Shown here one piece after another: positions 1 to 9,058 of a stretch of DNA of 64,000 nt; position 1 is the stretch's first letter; the number at the start of each line of letters is the position of its first letter. The notes below the pieces were generated by a model that did not search any database, was not told the DNA's origin, and saw nothing but the letters and a program-made list of their open reading frames with translations. This DNA comes from Bacillota bacterium (GTDB lineage: Bacteria > Bacillota > Bacilli > Paenibacillales > NBRC-103111). The DNA is taken from NCBI GenBank assembly GCA_023388055.1, contig JAEWGW010000046.1:142523-206522 (forward strand), in the 5' to 3' direction. The position numbers and the translations under genes are program-made.

Positions 1-92
1 ACAGCTTGTCCCGGACTCAACTAAGTGAAGGGCCGGGTCTTTACATTGATCCCGGCTGCCCCTACAATATCCTTTGAGGTGAAGCCGCTCCC

Positions 93-527
93 ATGAAAAA
101 AACCATAAGAATCGTCCTTCTGCTGCTTGTTGCAGGCGTCCTCTTCTATGCCCAGGTGAACGGATATATCGATATCCGCTTTGATGAAGAAGCAGGTACG
201 GGCGAAACAGTGACGCTTCATTTCCCGGCGGACCGTTACCCGGAAACGGCCCTCCATATTAAAGAGGCTATCGCCGCCGGAGAGTCCCCGACCTGCACCC
301 TGGACAGGAGGGGCGCCGACCAAAACCGCAAGGAATCCCTGAAGGGGATCCCGACCAAAGCCGGTTATGACCGGGATGAATGGCCGATGGCCATGTGCGC
401 GGAGGGCGGTGCCGGTGCGGATATCAAATACATCGATCCCTCCGACAACCGCGGAGCAGGAAGCTGGGTCAGCAACCAGCTGGAGCAATATCCGGACGGC
501 ACACGGGTCCAATTTGTCGTCCCATGA
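93..527 (+). CDS. nucB: NucB-like secreted deoxyribonuclease
   Basis: Small secreted protein of 144 residues. An N-terminal signal or anchor segment (about residues 1-25: two Lys, then a run of Leu and Val) is followed by a compact domain that reads like the sporulation/extracellular DNase NucB. It contains the family-type motif YDRDEWPMAMCAEGG (about residues 91-105) and a C-terminal GSWVSNQLEQYPDGTRV block. NucB enzymes degrade extracellular DNA, and the Asp/Glu of DRDEW are the expected catalytic or metal-linked residues. Length matches the family. The start is the ATG at 93, preceded by a weak GAGGTG. An intrinsic terminator follows, so the gene is probably monocistronic. The family call comes from motif recognition. 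Confidence 0.85.
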   Translation: MKKTIRIVLLLLVAGVLFYAQVNGYIDIRFDEEAGTGETVTLHFPADRYPETALHIKEAIAAGESPTCTLDRRGADQNRKESLKGIPTKAGYDRDEWPMAMCAEGGAGADIKYIDPSDNRGAGSWVSNQLEQYPDGTRVQFVVP

Positions 528-597
528 GCATTTTTTTCAAGAGATAAGCATGTGCGGCATCATATGTAAAATCCTTGTTTTCCGGAGGCTTAGAGTG

Positions 598-650
598 AAC
601 CTGCCCGGTATGCTGACAGTAATCTGCAGCGGCTGCGGCAGGTTTTTCTT
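598..650 (+). terminator. Intrinsic terminator after nucB
   Basis: AACCTGCC (598-605) pairs with GGCAGGTT (637-644), and a T-rich run follows. It lies downstream of nucB on the plus strand. Confidence 0.75.
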
Positions 651-664
651 TGCAAACTACTTTA

Positions 665-706
665 TCTGTCGTAGTAATTATGCTACAATGGTTTTACTAC
701 GACAGA
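665..706 (+). promoter_or_regulatory. padR promoter with long inverted-repeat operator
   Basis: TCTGTCGTAGTAA (665-677) and TTACTACGACAGA (694-706) are exact reverse complements, 13 bp each. They flank an extended -10 element, TGCTACAAT (681-689). A further pair of half-sites, TACGACAGA and TGTAGTAA, follows at 712-728. PadR regulators commonly repress their own operon at such dyads, so this is probably the operator for the padR gene starting at 771. No good -35 hexamer is visible, as expected for an extended -10 promoter. Confidence 0.75.
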
Positions 707-770
707 CGAAGTACGACAGATGTAGTAATATAGCGGAAACAACCGGCTAACCGGAAAGGAGGCCCGGCGT

Positions 771-1097
771 GTGATCAGCAGCGACGTAATCCGGGGTTAT
801 AACGACACCATGATCCTGTATATGCTCCTCGACGGAGAGTCATATGGCTATGAAATCTCCAAGAATATCAAGAAGCTCTCCGAGGAGAAATACATTATGA
901 AGGAAACCACACTTTATTCCGCTTTTACCCGGCTGGAGAATAACGGTTATATTGAATCGTTCCATAAGGATGAAACCTTGGGCAAAAGACGGACCTATTA
1001 CCGCATGACACCGGCGGGTTTGGCTTATTATCAGGACAAATGCAGAGAATGGCTGGTTACCCAAGAGGTTGTCAACAAATTTATAAAGGAGCTGTGA
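771..1097 (+). CDS. PadR-family transcriptional regulator
   Basis: A 108-residue winged-helix repressor of the short PadR subfamily. The sequence begins with a typical PadR opening (YNDTMILYMLLDGESYGYEI, residues 10-29), followed by a recognition helix region (KETTLYSAFTRLENNGYI) and the wing (GKRRTYYRMTPAGLAYY). It starts at GTG 771, eight bases after AAAGGAGG. It is translationally close to the next gene (4-base gap), so the two form an operon. The large dyad at 665-706 is its likely autoregulatory site. PadR/HAAS gene pairs typically control membrane stress or envelope functions; the inducer here is unknown. Confidence 0.92.
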   Translation: MISSDVIRGYNDTMILYMLLDGESYGYEISKNIKKLSEEKYIMKETTLYSAFTRLENNGYIESFHKDETLGKRRTYYRMTPAGLAYYQDKCREWLVTQEVVNKFIKEL

Positions 1098-1101
1098 CAG
1101 C

Positions 1102-2076
1102 ATGGACACAATCGCCAGTTATCTGGATAACATGTTCGCTTCCCTCCCCCGTACAAGGCAGATGCTGACGCTGAAGGAAGAGATGCTTGCCACCATGGAG
1201 GAGAAGTATCAGGAGCTGAAGCAGGAGGGCAAAACAGAAAACGAAGCAGTGGGCATCGTCATTTCCGAATTCGGCAATATTGATGAACTGATGGCAGAGC
1301 TGAATATACCCTTGGCTTCTGAGGAAGCCATGCTGCCCGTTGTGGCAGAGGAAGAAGTCCACAGCTTCTTGAAGCTAAAGAAAACCTCAGGGCTGCAGAT
1401 CGGAATAGGTGTTTTTATGTGCATGGCGGGGATTGCCCTGCTGGTCTTCATCTCGACTCTGGTAGAAAACAGCCAATCCGGCGGTCTGCTGTCGGAGGAT
1501 TCCGGTTACATGGTGGGGCTTGCCGCCATGTTCGCCCTTATGGTGCCGGCTATCGGCATCTTCATTTACACCGGTATGAAGCTGGAGAAATACAAACATC
1601 TGCAGGGGGACTTCGTCATGGCCCCCTCCCTGAAGGCCATGCTGGAGAGCAGGAAAGCCGCCTTTGCTCCCACATATACCTTCTCTCTTATCACCGGGGT
1701 TTGTTTGGCCGTGATTTCCCCGGTTGCCATCTTCATCGCTACCGCGGTGGGAGAACAATCCGCCACCTATGGCGTATCCGTCATGCTGCTCCTGGTGGGG
1801 ATTGCCGTGATCCTGTTCGTTTATTTCGGGTCCATCCGGGAGAGCTACAACATGCTGCTCCAGCAGGAGGATTTTACGAAGGAAAAAAAGGAGGTCAACC
1901 GGGTGATTGGCGCGGTTGCCTCCATTGTGTGGCCGGTAGCCACCTGTATTTTCCTGGTTAGCGGCTTCATCTATAGCATGTGGCATATCAATTGGGTGGT
2001 ATTCCCCATCACCGGTATCCTCTTCGGCACCTTCTGCGGCGCCTACAGCATCCTCAAGGACCGCGGACAGGCATAA
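1102..2076 (+). CDS. HAAS-domain integral membrane protein, PadR partner
   Basis: 324 residues. The first ~70 form a soluble helical domain of the HAAS / permease-prefix type (helices with repeated Glu and Lys, ending EAVGIVISEFGNIDEL). Then come about six hydrophobic segments (about residues 97-120, 135-157, 193-218, 223-245, 264-288 and 293-316). No catalytic motif was seen. HAAS proteins almost always sit directly behind a PadR regulator, as here (stop to start 4 bases), and are thought to link the regulator to the membrane. The ATG at 1102 follows AAAGGAG. Function beyond this association is unknown. Confidence 0.85.
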   Translation: MDTIASYLDNMFASLPRTRQMLTLKEEMLATMEEKYQELKQEGKTENEAVGIVISEFGNIDELMAELNIPLASEEAMLPVVAEEEVHSFLKLKKTSGLQIGIGVFMCMAGIALLVFISTLVENSQSGGLLSEDSGYMVGLAAMFALMVPAIGIFIYTGMKLEKYKHLQGDFVMAPSLKAMLESRKAAFAPTYTFSLITGVCLAVISPVAIFIATAVGEQSATYGVSVMLLLVGIAVILFVYFGSIRESYNMLLQQEDFTKEKKEVNRVIGAVASIVWPVATCIFLVSGFIYSMWHINWVVFPITGILFGTFCGAYSILKDRGQA

Positions 2077-2083
2077 ACCGGCA

Positions 2084-2182
2084 TTATTTAGCCGCAGCTG
2101 TTTTGAATTGCTTTCTCACTTCCGCATACATTTCATTGGCTTCCGGGTCTGCGCCGTCCGGTCGTGAATCCCGGACCAGCAT
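2084..2182 (-). CDS. Possible 32-residue small protein
   Basis: An open frame of 32 codons beginning MLVRDSRPDGADPEANEMY, polar throughout, on the minus strand. The ATG at 2182 is preceded by a good ribosome site (AAAGGGGGA, 8 bases away). It lies 34 bases downstream of the stop of the 2217-2858 gene and could be co-transcribed with it. No family is recognised. The purine-rich ribosome site is the main evidence, so it may be spurious. Confidence 0.35.
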   Translation of the reverse strand: MLVRDSRPDGADPEANEMYAEVRKQFKTAAAK

Positions 2183-2216
2183 TTTTTTATCCCCCTTTTT
2201 ACAGCCAAATACCGCT

Positions 2217-2858
2217 TTATTTGCGTAAAAAAGGGTGTTCGTTATAGGAGTTTGCCACATCAGGAATATTGGAATAACTGAAATTTAACCAATTAATTTT
2301 GTCCCTATTGGCTTTTAAAAATGTAGCGCGCATAACCATTTGATCTGATTCGTTGCCGAACTTATCTACCATCGGAAAAGTCACAGTAATCGTAACATCC
2401 GTTACCTCGGGAATGTCTTTCAAACCCTGCATAGTTTTAGCAATGCCAGAAAGCATGCCCGTTTTAATCATGTTGTTAGTAAAGTTGTCGCTCCCTGGAA
2501 CCGTAATTTCTGTCCAACCATCATCTTGCAGATCTACCTTGGCGTCATCAAAGTTTTTTAACGCGGCAGCCTTTACTTTTTCAGCTGGGGTTTTTGGCTC
2601 CTCCTTAGGCGATGCGCTAGGAACCGGTATTGGGGTTGCTTTCGAAGGCTGCGGGGTAGATGATAACACTGAAGCTACAACAGGTTCAGCCTTCCTGGAA
2701 TCAATATATTGATTCGTGGTTATAGCAAAAAATACTAATCCTACCATTGTCCATAGAGAAGCCTTTTTAATGTCTTTGTTTTGTATGATTTTTTTGCATA
2801 AAGAGATAAATAAAACAATAAATACCACAAGTCCGATTAATACTAATAATCCCCACAT
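2217..2858 (-). CDS. Hypothetical membrane-anchored protein, AT-rich
   Basis: Not recognised. From the ATG at 2858 (MWGLLVLIGL) it encodes 213 residues. There are two hydrophobic N-terminal segments (about 1-20 and 33-51), a Pro/Ser/Thr/Lys-rich linker (about residues 62-92), then a mixed alpha/beta domain of ~120 residues that is probably extracytoplasmic. The ATG at 2912 is also in frame, but AGGGAGAGGTG upstream of 2858 favours the shorter form. The gene and its flanks are visibly more AT-rich than their neighbours, which suggests acquired or relaxed sequence. A secreted stress or lipoprotein-like role is only a guess. Confidence 0.7.
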   Translation of the reverse strand: MWGLLVLIGLVVFIVLFISLCKKIIQNKDIKKASLWTMVGLVFFAITTNQYIDSRKAEPVVASVLSSTPQPSKATPIPVPSASPKEEPKTPAEKVKAAALKNFDDAKVDLQDDGWTEITVPGSDNFTNNMIKTGMLSGIAKTMQGLKDIPEVTDVTITVTFPMVDKFGNESDQMVMRATFLKANRDKINWLNFSYSNIPDVANSYNEHPFLRK

Positions 2859-3173
2859 AGCGTTGTTTGCACCTCTCCCTTTTGTACAGATTTTATCATA
2901 GGGAGCATTCAACAGAAGGCCTAAAAAGTTACAAATTTATATCTATCCTATTCTTTGTTTTAACCAGTAACCTCCGTCATCCTGGAAGCTGAGAGTACCA
3001 CCCCTTATTTTCCAATAAAAGGTTATTATTAAGAAAGTTTATGAATTAATGATCGCTCATATTTCAAAAGCAAACTAAACTCCTTTTTGAACAAAATCCC
3101 CAACATCCAGGGCCTTATCGCATTAAGGTTCCTCCTGTATTCCAGCACAAAATATCAGATGTTTACACGCTTC
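2859..3173. other. AT-rich intergenic stretch
   Basis: Holds the upstream region of the 2217-2858 gene (minus strand) and otherwise stop-rich AT-rich DNA. No gene, RNA or clear repeat was recognised. Confidence 0.5.
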
Positions 3174-3230
3174 GTCAAAAAAGACAATAAGAAGACATAA
3201 GGTCATTGTTAACCTCATGTCTTCTTATGA
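3174..3230 (-). terminator. Intrinsic terminator of the ASRT-family gene
   Basis: ATAAGAAGACAT (3187-3198) and ATGTCTTCTTAT (3217-3228) form a perfect 12-bp stem. On the minus strand a T-rich run (GTCTTTTTTG) follows, 15 bases after the stop of the gene at 3246. Confidence 0.85.
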
Positions 3231-3245
3231 TTCAAATTATGAATC

Positions 3246-3608
3246 TTACAGCGGATACGCAATAGTAGTCATCAGGCTGTTCTCGGCCTGGGTGGAATCC
3301 AAACGGCTGTATTGGACGATCACCGGCACATTGCTCTCCACTTCCATAGCATAAGGAACGCCTACCGGAATACCCACGCCGTCTTTGATGAGAGAGCTTG
3401 TCCGGATATGCTTGGTCCGTTTGGCAGGACAGACGGCCGGCACTTTCTCCAGTGGAGCTTGATCCTCGTAGTATACCGTCACCAGAATGTGCGCATCCTC
3501 GTCGCCGCAATTCAATACGCAAATGGATTCGTGGCTCAACAGCTCGCCCTTGCTCACCGGAGGGATGAAGCCGTCCGGAATATACCAATTCAATGCACCC
3601 TTGCCCAT
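3246..3608 (-). CDS. Sensory rhodopsin transducer (ASRT) family protein
   Basis: A 120-residue all-beta protein closely resembling the Anabaena sensory rhodopsin transducer family. Shared features are the IPDGFIPP opening, SHESICVLNCGDEDAHI, VTVYYEDQAPL, the basic RTKHIRTSSL patch, the SNVPVIVQYSRLD segment and the C-terminal QAENSLMTTIAYPL. Known members are soluble tetramers; the Anabaena one binds the rhodopsin tail and DNA, while many homologues occur in bacteria without rhodopsin and probably bind small molecules. No rhodopsin gene is in this window. The ATG at 3608 lies 12 bases after GGAGG; a TTG at 3614 is the alternative. It has its own terminator and is divergent from the GH51 gene. 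Confidence 0.85.
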   Translation of the reverse strand: MGKGALNWYIPDGFIPPVSKGELLSHESICVLNCGDEDAHILVTVYYEDQAPLEKVPAVCPAKRTKHIRTSSLIKDGVGIPVGVPYAMEVESNVPVIVQYSRLDSTQAENSLMTTIAYPL

Positions 3609-3859
3609 GTTCAAAAAGCACCTCCGCAGGTTGTGGTCATTCGCGTTAACATTTCATTTCCCCCTCTATCATACCGGGCCTGGGGAAGTGAAGCAATAGC
3701 CTGCCGGAAGATTTCACAGAAAAACAAATAAATTCGGAAACAAAAACAGATTCCCATAAGAAAGCAGGATATTGCCGTAAAAAAGCAGGTTTGGTTATGT
3801 TCGTCCCATTTTTCCCGTGATAAGGTAAGGGTATTCCAAGGTATAAGGAGCCATATGCC

Positions 3860-5344
<1,485 letters not shown>

Positions 5345-5376
5345 GAATGGGCTTGATGGAAGGAGTGCGGCAAAAC

Positions 5377-5640
5377 ATGAGGACAGGCTGCAAGGGCTGC
5401 ATGGAAGTGGATGCTGATGCAGAGGTGGAACGCCTGTGGAAGCGGATGAAGCTGCGGGAGGGCGAAGCGGTGACTGATGCGGTGTACGAAGCGCGGGTAG
5501 CCGCTTGCGAGTCATGTGCAGCCTTGCAGGGCGGCTCCACCTGCCGCCATTGCGGCTGTCTCGTCCGTTACCGGGCCAGGCTGACAGACGGGGTATGCCC
5601 TTACCCCGGCGGCTCCAGGTGGGAAGCCGCCCTGAAATAA
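5377..5640 (+). CDS. Small Cys-rich protein, DUF6171-like
   Basis: 87 residues from the ATG at 5377, which lies 11 bases after AAGGAG. It has a zinc-ribbon-like series of cysteines: TGCKGC near the start, CESC about residue 48, then CRHCGC. The order and short length resemble the DUF6171 family. Function is unknown; metal binding is inferred from the paired cysteines. It starts 32 bases after the GH51 stop and may be co-transcribed with it. ATGs at 5347 and 5356 are in frame but lack a well-placed ribosome site. Confidence 0.7.
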   Translation: MRTGCKGCMEVDADAEVERLWKRMKLREGEAVTDAVYEARVAACESCAALQGGSTCRHCGCLVRYRARLTDGVCPYPGGSRWEAALK

Positions 5641-5778
5641 CATGGTCCGGGCCACAGGCTGGATGTGTTATGGAAGCCTCGAAATCGGCAAAGCCGATTT
5701 GAGGGCCTTCTCCGGCATTTCATCCGTCTTTGGTACAGCGGGCACCGCAGCATGAGTGGCGCTTTCTTAAAAAACAGG

Positions 5779-5807
5779 TTGCAACTGCAGGAGGATGGCG
5801 CTATAAT
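5779..5807 (+). promoter_or_regulatory. SigA-type promoter of the hisS leader
   Basis: TTGCAA (5779-5784), a 17-base spacer, then a perfect TATAAT (5802-5807). Transcription would start near 5814, leaving a leader of ~220 nt before the ATG at 6034. Confidence 0.75.
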
Positions 5808-5813
5808 ACTGCT

Positions 5814-6033
5814 TAATTCGGATTGACGCGAGGAGTTATATGATGACAAGCGCCACATTCATCTGCAGGAGCAGCCATTATTATCACAAAAAGCGTTAGC
5901 ACCCCTGAAGCAATATCCAGGGTGGGCTAACGCTTTACGCGTTGGCCTCCCTGCGGCATACAAACGCGCAGGACCAAGAGGTCCTGCGCGTTTTTTATTT
6001 GCTCCGGCACACTAAACCGGGAGGGGTTCAAAC
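5814..6033 (+). promoter_or_regulatory. Structured leader, possible tRNA(His) T-box-like attenuator
   Basis: The leader holds two strong hairpins. In the first, AAAGCGTTAGC (5890-5900) pairs with GCTAACGCTTT (5926-5936). The second is a terminator at 5962-6000. An AGGGTGGG segment (5919-5926) matches the conserved bulge of T-box riboswitches, and its fourth base G would pair with the C73 discriminator peculiar to tRNA(His). CCTGCG (about 5950-5955) could pair with CGCAGG of the terminator arm as an anti-terminator. Against a T-box: only ~105 nt precede the motif, no clear Stem I or specifier loop was found, and the bulge lies inside a stable stem. Attenuation is likely; the T-box class is uncertain. 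Confidence 0.45.
5962..6000 (+). terminator. Intrinsic terminator/attenuator upstream of hisS
   Basis: AAACGCGCAGGACC (5962-5975) and GGTCCTGCGCGTTT (5980-5993) form a perfect 14-bp stem with a 4-base loop, followed by TTTTTTATTT. It lies between the promoter at 5779 and the hisS start codon, so transcripts must read through it. Confidence 0.9.
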
Positions 6034-7338
6034 ATGCAAAACGTCAAGGGTACGATGGATTATGCAGGAAGTGTGGAACAGCTGCGCGGGCAGGTTCGTT
6101 TATGGCTTACGGAGCTGTTCCGGATTTACGATTTTTCACCCATGGAAACTGCTGTGCTGAGTGAAATGGAGCTGCTGGAGGCCAAATATGGCGGCGGCGA
6201 GGACATTCTCAAGGAGGTTTACCGGGTTAGTGACCAGGGGGGACGGCGCCTGGGGCTGCGATACGATTTGACTCTGCCCTTCGCCAAGGTGCTGGCTCTG
6301 GACCCCTCCCTAACGCTGCCCGTCAAACGGTATGAAATCGGCAAGGTGTTCCGGGATGGTCCGGTGAAAAAGGGCCGTCTCCGGGAATTCACCCAATGTG
6401 ACGCGGATATTGCCGGCATCGCCGGACCTGAGGCAGAGCTGGAGCTGTTCGGACTGGCACGGGATGTGTTCAGCCGGGTCAATCTTCCGGTCATCATCCG
6501 GTGGAATAACCGCAGGCTGCTTCAGGAGCTGCTGGGTGCGCTTCAAGTCACTCCGGAAAAAATGCCGGGTGTGATGCTTGCCATGGATAAGGTACAAAAG
6601 ATCGGTGTGGACGGGGTGCGGAGGGAACTCTTGCAAAAAGGGCTGGAGGAGGCAGCGGCACTTCGGCTGCTGGAGCTTGCGGACAATGCGGAATGGACTC
6701 CCAGGGAGCTTGCCACCGCATACGGGCTGGAGGCATCTTCCGGAATGAAGGAAGCGTCGGCGCTTTTGGAGCTCCTGGAGGCCTCCGGGCTTGACGGGAT
6801 TTGCCGGTTTGAACCATTCCTGACCCGGGGACTCTCCTTCTACACCGGTACCGTATTCGAGGTATTCGATGCGACCGGCAGCTACACCTCCAGTCTGGCG
6901 GCAGGCGGCCGTTATGATGCCATTGCCGGGAAGCTGGCCGGCGATGGGGAGCTGGACTGCCCGGCAGTGGGCATTTCCTTTGGCTTGGAAAGTATGATGG
7001 CCATGTTGGACGGGGAAAACGCAGGGTTGGGCTTGCCTGCCGCCATCGTGCTGCCTGTAGGGAATGAAGCCTTATCTGCTGCGTCCCGGGCAGCGGACAT
7101 GCTGCGCCGGAATGGGATTTGCACCCGGGTGGATTACAGCGGCAGGAAGCTGGCCAAGGCACTTTCCTCCATCGCCAAAACCGGCATCCGGTATGTGCTG
7201 CTGATCGGACCGGAGGAAATTGCTGCAGAGCAGGTCAGATTGAAGGATTTATCTGACCGTTCAGAGCTGTCCATGCCCTTGGACAAGGCGGTATACCTCA
7301 TCGAGAAAACAGAAGACCGGAGGCTCTTTGCGTGGTAA
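6034..7338 (+). CDS. hisS: Histidine--tRNA ligase, clostridial/eukaryote-like type (second HisRS)
   Basis: 434 residues. Class II synthetase motifs are present: QNVKGTMDYAG at the start, motif 2 (KRYEIGKVFRDGPVKKGR, then REFTQCDADIAG), HisA as LTRGLSFYTGTVFEV and HisB as SLAAGGRYDAIAG. A C-terminal ~100-residue anticodon-binding-type domain is present, which argues against HisZ (usually without it). The motif 2 wording is like the eukaryotic and clostridial HisRS rather than standard bacterial HisS, so this is probably a second, divergent HisRS. The usual Asp of HisA RGLDYY is Ser here (RGLSFY), so full aminoacylation activity is not assured. It stands alone, outside any his operon, behind the leader described. 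The ribosome site is GGGAGGGG. Confidence 0.8.
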   Translation: MQNVKGTMDYAGSVEQLRGQVRLWLTELFRIYDFSPMETAVLSEMELLEAKYGGGEDILKEVYRVSDQGGRRLGLRYDLTLPFAKVLALDPSLTLPVKRYEIGKVFRDGPVKKGRLREFTQCDADIAGIAGPEAELELFGLARDVFSRVNLPVIIRWNNRRLLQELLGALQVTPEKMPGVMLAMDKVQKIGVDGVRRELLQKGLEEAAALRLLELADNAEWTPRELATAYGLEASSGMKEASALLELLEASGLDGICRFEPFLTRGLSFYTGTVFEVFDATGSYTSSLAAGGRYDAIAGKLAGDGELDCPAVGISFGLESMMAMLDGENAGLGLPAAIVLPVGNEALSAASRAADMLRRNGICTRVDYSGRKLAKALSSIAKTGIRYVLLIGPEEIAAEQVRLKDLSDRSELSMPLDKAVYLIEKTEDRRLFAW

Positions 7339-7351
7339 GGGCGAGTTTGGA

Positions 7352-7987
7352 TCAGAGAGGCCTCCGGGCGGCAATGGTCCGCAGCTTGTACTCTTTTATG
7401 CCGCCGCCATCCCCATAACGCAGCGTCTCATCTATGTGCCCTGTAGACAGAACAATAAAGGAGCGGAAATGCTCCAGCAGATCCTTCTCTGAAAAAAAGT
7501 GGGCAGATTTGCCCAGCATATATTCAAACGTTTCGGGCTCGGGACTGGGACCTGTTCCACAATGGGAGTCTTCATCCGAGAAGCAAGTAGCATAAACCAG
7601 CCCGCCGGGCTCCAGCCACTCCAGAAGATTGGTAATAAAACGCCGCCTGTCTTCCTCCAGGAACAGGTGCAGAACATCATAGGCATATATCCCGTCTATT
7701 CTGCTATCCATTGCTCCCGGGTCCAAAACCGAGCCTGTATGAAAGGTGGTCTTCGGGTCCCACCTGCGTCCCAACTCCACCGCATCCGGGGAAAGCTCCA
7801 GCGCTTGTGTCCGGAATTCCCCGGAGAAGGCTTTGGTATTGCGGCCGTATCCCGCTCCGGGCACTAACACTCTCTTGACCCCTTCCTGCCGGAAAAGAGC
7901 CGCTGCAGCCAAGGCCGTTGGACTTGGGTCAGTACCCCAAATTTGTCCCTGCGTGCGGAAACGTTCATTCCAATAATGCTCCGTCAT
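7352..7987 (-). CDS. Class I SAM-dependent methyltransferase
   Basis: 211 residues with a Rossmann-type methyltransferase fold. Motif I is VLVPGAGYGRNTKAF (about residues 40-54), the acidic strand-2 end is ALELSPDAV, then GIYAYDVLHLFL (motif IV region) and LEPGGLVYATCFS. The opening YWNERFRTQGQIWGTDPSP resembles small-molecule methyltransferases of the TehB/thiopurine type. The substrate cannot be read from sequence. It is convergent with hisS (13-base gap). Confidence 0.85.
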   Translation of the reverse strand: MTEHYWNERFRTQGQIWGTDPSPTALAAAALFRQEGVKRVLVPGAGYGRNTKAFSGEFRTQALELSPDAVELGRRWDPKTTFHTGSVLDPGAMDSRIDGIYAYDVLHLFLEEDRRRFITNLLEWLEPGGLVYATCFSDEDSHCGTGPSPEPETFEYMLGKSAHFFSEKDLLEHFRSFIVLSTGHIDETLRYGDGGGIKEYKLRTIAARRPL

Positions 7988-8054
7988 TCAACCGCTCCTA
8001 TGTAAAATTGATTTTCTTCTACACATGTAATCGAAATGTAACAATGCCTTCATG

Positions 8055-8152
8055 TTGCATTAATACAAGCCGGGTAATATAGAAGCAACCCCCCTTTTTG
8101 AATATAATATATCTTAGACCCGCAGCCCCGTGGCTTGCGGGTCCTTTTTTTG
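8055..8152 (+). ncRNA. Possible short untranslated transcript (promoter plus terminator)
   Basis: TTGCAT (8055-8060), a 17-base spacer and TATAGA (8078-8083) look like a sigma-A promoter. Thirty bases on, GACCCGCAGCC...GGCTTGCGGGTC (about 8117-8142) followed by seven T forms a strong terminator in the same direction. Nothing codes between them, and the neighbouring methyltransferase is on the other strand. A ~60-nt transcript would result. It could also be a relict of a lost gene. Confidence 0.3.
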
Positions 8153-8177
8153 TGTGCATTGTAGGGGGATGGGATGA

Positions 8178-8375
8178 CGACGCTACATCTTACGGACTCA
8201 GAAGCCGCTATTTGGCGGATAAACGCCATTTTTTCATTTTCGCGGACTGTACAGCCGTTATTTTGCGGTAAATAGGTGTTTTCAGCGTCTCCACACCGTA
8301 ATAGCGGAACTCCAGTCCGTAAGATGAACAAAAAACCAAAAAACCGCATAATAGCGGAACCACAGTCCGTTAGCT
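8178..8375. repeat. Dispersed TAACGGA/GCTATT palindromic repeat, locus 1
   Basis: Alternating short modules in both orientations: CTTACGGACTCAGAAGCCGC, GCGGACTGTACAGCCGTTAT, AATAGCGGAACTCCAGTCCG and AATAGCGGAACCACAGTCCG. Each module is roughly T(T/A)ACGGAC, 6-8 variable bases, then GCCGCTATT, or the reverse complement. The same family recurs near 30225, 40650 and 63460. It is non-coding. Confidence 0.7.
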
Positions 8376-8473
8376 CACCAGAGGCCGGGGGGGTATACAC
8401 ATGACCAGGTGCTGGGGGGAGTTATGCCCATGACCGAATGCCGGGGGTTATGCCATGGGCTCCTGCCCCAGCT

Positions 8474-9058
8474 CTACCTCCCCCGGTACGCCCGCTCGTG
8501 AAAGCCGGTGATGGCCTCGAACAGCTCCCGTCCGTCCCCGCTCAGCGCCTCCCGTCCCGGAAACGACAGCGCCAAAGCGCGGTACGGCTCCGGCACCCAG
8601 ATGTATTGGTGCACATAACCGGTCAGCCGGAAGCCGCAGGCCTCCCAGAAACGGATGCGCGCCCGGTTGACCTCCGTCTCCTCCGCCTCCGCCTCCACAA
8701 CCATGCCGCGGCACCAGGGGAACGCCTCCGCTTCCCGGCGGATATCCGCCAAAAAACGTTGGCCCAGCCCTTTGCCCCGCAGCTCCTCCGCAACCGCCAA
8801 ATAATCGATGATCCAGACCCCCCGGGCCTCATCCGGCCCGGATAATGCCATGGCCACAGGCTTGCCGCCCAGCCTGGCCAGATGAAGCCGGCACATGCCC
8901 TTGCGGAACATGGCGCGGATGATCCGCTCCGGCTTGCGGCCATGTTCGGGGAAGGCTGCGGCGTAGACCGGTTCAGCGGCCCTCCACAAGTCCTCCTCCC
9001 ACTCACCCGAGGAGTAATAGGAATATCCCGCTTTTTCACCTGTTATTTCTTCCGCCAA
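8474..9058 (-). CDS. GNAT-family N-acetyltransferase
   Basis: A GNAT fold of about 194 residues. It contains the acetyl-CoA-binding motif A (VAEELRGKGLGQRFLADI), preceded by the beta-4 strand (GVWIIDYLAV) and followed by FWEACGFRLTGY. It probably acetylates a small amine or protein substrate that cannot be named. The TTG at 9058 is preceded by GGGAGGTGG and is the better start; an ATG at 9085 would overlap the upstream benE-like gene by 43 bases. The two genes overlap slightly and are likely co-transcribed. Confidence 0.8.
   Translation of the reverse strand: MAEEITGEKAGYSYYSSGEWEEDLWRAAEPVYAAAFPEHGRKPERIIRAMFRKGMCRLHLARLGGKPVAMALSGPDEARGVWIIDYLAVAEELRGKGLGQRFLADIRREAEAFPWCRGMVVEAEAEETEVNRARIRFWEACGFRLTGYVHQYIWVPEPYRALALSFPGREALSGDGRELFEAITGFHERAYRGR

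Noticed and set aside
6034..7338. HisZ (ATP phosphoribosyltransferase regulatory subunit)
   Set aside because: A C-terminal anticodon-type domain and HisA/HisB motifs are present, and no his operon genes follow.
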